Below, in pieces: positions 54,976-57,687 of a stretch of DNA of 57,687 nt. The notes beneath the pieces were generated by a model that did no database searches, had not been told where the DNA came from, and was given only the letters and a program-made list of their open reading frames with translations. Position 1 is the stretch's first letter, and each line of letters begins with the position of its first letter. The translations under genes were made by a program, and so were the position numbers. Origin of the DNA: Acholeplasmataceae bacterium (GTDB lineage: Bacteria > Bacillota_I > Bacilli_A > Acholeplasmatales > Acholeplasmataceae). The DNA lies in contig WOZH01000064.1 of the NCBI GenBank assembly GCA_011620375.1, positions 1-57,687 on the forward strand, written 5' to 3'.

Positions 54976-57687
54976 ATTAGTTAACTGGCACCTCTTTACG
55001 AATCAAACCATTGACATCAGTGATAATGCGCTAATTTCTGGAGAAAATGGGTCGGGCAAATCAACGTTGCTTGATGCCATGCAGTATTTACTTGTTGGTG
55101 GTCGTTCAGGCGCAAAATTCAATATCGCAGCGACAGATGACGCCAAACGAACATTGGAAGGTTATGTCCGTGGTCGTATCGGTGCTGAAAATAAAGAGTA
55201 TTTAAGAAATGGTGATGTCATTACACACATCGCTTTGGAATTTTTTGATGAACAGTCAAAACAATATGCGACAATTGGCTCGATATTGGAATTACCAAAA
55301 GGTGGACAACTGAAAGAACGCTTGTATTTATTAGAAAATGTATCCATCCATGATGGGTTATATATCGATAAAAAATATCCGCGTGACTATAAGAGTATGA
55401 AAGCTTATCTGAAAGACTTGGATATTGAATTTAAACCCTTTGATACGCAAAAGAAATATCGTGAAGCATTGGCACATTTCTTTGGAATGGATGCTGGCAA
55501 ATATGCTAAAATATTACCCAAAGCACTGGCTTTTAGGTCGATTGATCTACAGCAATTTGTTTTTGAGTTTTTATTGGATGATGATCCAATTGATATTCAA
55601 TCACTTAAAAACAACGTTGCACAATTAAAGCGTGTTGAAGCGCAAATTCAATATGATAAAGAAAAACTAGGCAAATTGGATGTACTCTCTGAACTTGGTG
55701 AAGATATCATTCACAACAAGCAACAAAAAGATATTAATCTATTGATTGACCAACTGAACTGGATTGAAAAGCGCGAAGCATTTATCAAAGAGAATGAAAC
55801 AAAGTTGATTCATATCGGCAAACAACTTGATTATTTACGTGAAGCGAAACAACAAATCGATGAGCAGATCGATGAGAATGACCTGGCGATTCTAAATCTC
55901 GAACGAGCCAAAAGCGATTCAGATTTATCAAGAACTTTATCATCTTATCAAGAAGCATTAAAGAAAAAAGGTCAAGAATACGACCAGCAAAAAGAAATTT
56001 TAGTTCAAGTCAAACAGATGCTTAACAAAGAGTTTACGACGATGAAAGAATTGATAAACATCATTCCTAATACCGCTATCAAAGCATTTGTCCAGTATTA
56101 TCAGACATCAATGGATAATATCGATCAAGATGAATTGACAAATCATTTGGAACTAATCGGTGCAGAAGTGTCATCTTTATTACAAGCTTATCATATTGAG
56201 CGCAATAAAGTTGAGCAGCAAAAAGCATCATTATCAGAGCAGATTAGAGAATCACAACAACGACTAAATCAACTGAAAAGACATGTAAAAACATATCCAT
56301 ATTATGTGCAAAAACTGATTGATACTTTAAACGATGAACTATCAAACATGTATCAAAAAGACGTTCATGTTCAACCGCTTTGTGAATTGTTAGAAGTTAA
56401 CGATGAGACCTGGCGAAATGCCCTCGAGGGGTATTTGGGGGGTCAACGTTTTGATATCATCGTCGATCCAGCCTACTTCAATGATGCTTTAGAGATTTAT
56501 GACCGTGTTAAATTCGAACAAAAGATTTATGGTGTCGGTTTAGTTAATACTCAAAAATTAGGCGATTATAACGAAATTAGTGAAAATAGTTTGGCAGCAA
56601 AATTAGAATCAGAACATCGCTTTGCGCGACTTTATGCAAATATGTTACTCAACGGTGTAACCACGGTCGAAAAGGTTTCGGAACTAAAAAACTATAGGCG
56701 GGCGATTACACCATCATGCATGACATATGGCAACTATACTGCGCGTCAACTCAATCCACGCAACTATGAGACACCTTATATCGGCTTATTGGCAACAAAT
56801 ATTCAGCAAGACCAAGAAAGTAAACGGTTAGAAGTTCTTGAAAAAGAAATGAACACACTCTATGATTTGTCTGATTTACAAACATCTGTAGTCAGATTGC
56901 TCAATCAATCCAAGAGTGCGCAATTATTGCATCAAGGTCAGATTAAATATTTCAATTTAATCAAGCAAACAAGAAGAGAATACACACAAATTGAAGAGAG
57001 TGTTGCTTCACTAGCAAAAGATCAAAGTTTACAACAACTAGATAAGCAATTGGAACAAACGAGAGGTATTCGCAGAGATCTACGACTGCAATCGGATCAA
57101 CTTGTCGGTAAGATTGCAACACAAAGAGAAGAACGGCAAAAAGTGATGGACCGTATTGAAGATGTACAAGATAAACTTGATGATTTCTTAAAAGAACAAA
57201 AAAATCTCGCACAAAAACATCCTGAAAAGCTATCGATTGCAAATACACAGTTCTATGCATTAAAAAATAGATATAAACAAGATCACGATAAAATTACGAC
57301 ATATCTTTCCGAATCTTCAGCAGCGATTCAATCGCAAATCATCAAAGGCGAAGCGAATTTAGCTAATCAGATGAAAGATTACAATTTCAACTATCATTTT
57401 GGTGCAGAACCAACGCTTGAAGGACTTATCACATATGAGCAGGAAGCAAACAAAATTAGAAATAACAATCTTGTAAAATATGAACAAGAAGCGACAGAAC
57501 TTCGTCATCATTCTGAGATTGGGTTCAAAGAAGAATTTGTTGGTAAGCTTCGTGCATCTATAGAAAATGCACAACAACAAATTGCTGAATTGAATTTTGC
57601 ATTGACAGATAAAACTTTTGGTAGCGATTCTTATCAATTGACATATAAAGCATCAGATGATCCCGATTATAAAATGTATTATGAGAT
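54953..57687 (+). CDS. jetC: Wadjet JetC-like SMC ATPase, 3'-truncated by window edge
   Basis: ATPase motor of the Wadjet complex; 911 residues are visible and the frame is open to the last base. ATG 54953 lies 11 bases after AAGGAGG and overlaps jetB by 23 bp. The N-terminal head has Walker A GENGSGKSTLLDAMQYLLVG near residue 31, with GGRSGAKFNIAATDDAKRT after it, as in MukB/JetC-type SMC proteins. Long coiled coils run from about 215 to 465 and 620 to 900. Between them is a globular hinge (VHVQPLCELLEVNDETWRNA and RFDIIVDPAYF). The second coil and the Walker B/signature half of the head lie beyond the window, and JetD would be expected after it. Confidence 0.85.
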   Translation, partial: MKKLTKIKLVNWHLFTNQTIDISDNALISGENGSGKSTLLDAMQYLLVGGRSGAKFNIAATDDAKRTLEGYVRGRIGAENKEYLRNGDVITHIALEFFDEQSKQYATIGSILELPKGGQLKERLYLLENVSIHDGLYIDKKYPRDYKSMKAYLKDLDIEFKPFDTQKKYREALAHFFGMDAGKYAKILPKALAFRSIDLQQFVFEFLLDDDPIDIQSLKNNVAQLKRVEAQIQYDKEKLGKLDVLSELGEDIIHNKQQKDINLLIDQLNWIEKREAFIKENETKLIHIGKQLDYLREAKQQIDEQIDENDLAILNLERAKSDSDLSRTLSSYQEALKKKGQEYDQQKEILVQVKQMLNKEFTTMKELINIIPNTAIKAFVQYYQTSMDNIDQDELTNHLELIGAEVSSLLQAYHIERNKVEQQKASLSEQIRESQQRLNQLKRHVKTYPYYVQKLIDTLNDELSNMYQKDVHVQPLCELLEVNDETWRNALEGYLGGQRFDIIVDPAYFNDALEIYDRVKFEQKIYGVGLVNTQKLGDYNEISENSLAAKLESEHRFARLYANMLLNGVTTVEKVSELKNYRRAITPSCMTYGNYTARQLNPRNYETPYIGLLATNIQQDQESKRLEVLEKEMNTLYDLSDLQTSVVRLLNQSKSAQLLHQGQIKYFNLIKQTRREYTQIEESVASLAKDQSLQQLDKQLEQTRGIRRDLRLQSDQLVGKIATQREERQKVMDRIEDVQDKLDDFLKEQKNLAQKHPEKLSIANTQFYALKNRYKQDHDKITTYLSESSAAIQSQIIKGEANLANQMKDYNFNYHFGAEPTLEGLITYEQEANKIRNNNLVKYEQEATELRHHSEIGFKEEFVGKLRASIENAQQQIAELNFALTDKTFGSDSYQLTYKASDDPDYKMYYE

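Noticed and set aside
55162-57637. Short frames on both strands within the jetC region (e.g. 55425-55628, 56961-57260, 57359-57637)
   Set aside because: The continuous frame from 54953 with Walker A and coiled coils is the real gene; these lie in other frames with no SD.

Overview
The window looks like a stretch of chromosome from an AT-rich, low-GC Gram-positive-type bacterium. Shine-Dalgarno sites are strong (AGGAGG class), promoters follow the TTGACA/TATAAT pattern, and UGA is used as a stop codon alongside an intact RF2. RNase J, RqcH, RpoZ, HPF and S-box/guanine riboswitch leaders point to the Bacillota/Mycoplasmatota side. A V-type ATPase operon together with standard-code UGA would suit an Acholeplasma/Izemoplasma/Haloplasma-like lineage or a neighbouring low-GC group. 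That placement is inference; there is no rRNA in the window to confirm it.

Layout. (1) 1-6942: V-type ATPase operon in the order I(partial)-K-F-E-A-B-D; no subunit C gene is present in the window. (2) 6943-7523: a gene-poor gap with a decayed IS3-type transposase remnant. (3) 7524-8626, minus strand: yidD and an overlapping unknown gene. (4) 8762-11789: a divergent EF-G paralogue that has lost the catalytic histidine, a stand-alone ComFC-like zinc finger and hibernation factor HPF. (5) 11972-15562: a CPA2 antiporter, then sodA and rqcH on the minus strand. (6) 15714-19191: gmk-rpoZ, and uvrC coupled to a DEDDh exonuclease. (7) 19232-24948: rnjA on the minus strand, then guaBA behind a guanine riboswitch with a terminator, and a HAD phosphatase. 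(8) 24932-28922: coaD, a small membrane protein, a fused trehalose-6-phosphate synthase/phosphatase and an aldo/keto reductase. (9) 29141-31995, minus strand: a zinc ABC importer (znuACB) ending in its own Fur-family regulator, with two operator-like palindromes at the promoter. A third copy overlaps the sodA promoter. (10) 32115-40377: the rimP-nusA-ylxR-ylxQ-infB-rbfA translation operon, then priA, fmt and a PgpA-like phosphatase. (11) 40390-44582: a membrane protein with a degenerate HD-GYP-like tail, a SAM riboswitch with metK, a DUF3137 protein and LemA. (12) 44730-52763: secA-prfB, an S41 protease, recX, an amidohydrolase and a DsbA-like oxidoreductase. (13) 52955-end: jetA-jetB-jetC of a Wadjet-type SMC plasmid-defence system, with jetC cut by the window edge.

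Most of the window is housekeeping. The parts most worth following are the Fur-family operator set linking zinc uptake and SOD, the two transcription-attenuating riboswitches whose competing hairpins can be read directly, the EF-G paralogue lacking its catalytic histidine, the odd V-ATPase K subunit, the OtsA-OtsB fusion and the Wadjet locus. I found no system here that I could call wholly undescribed.
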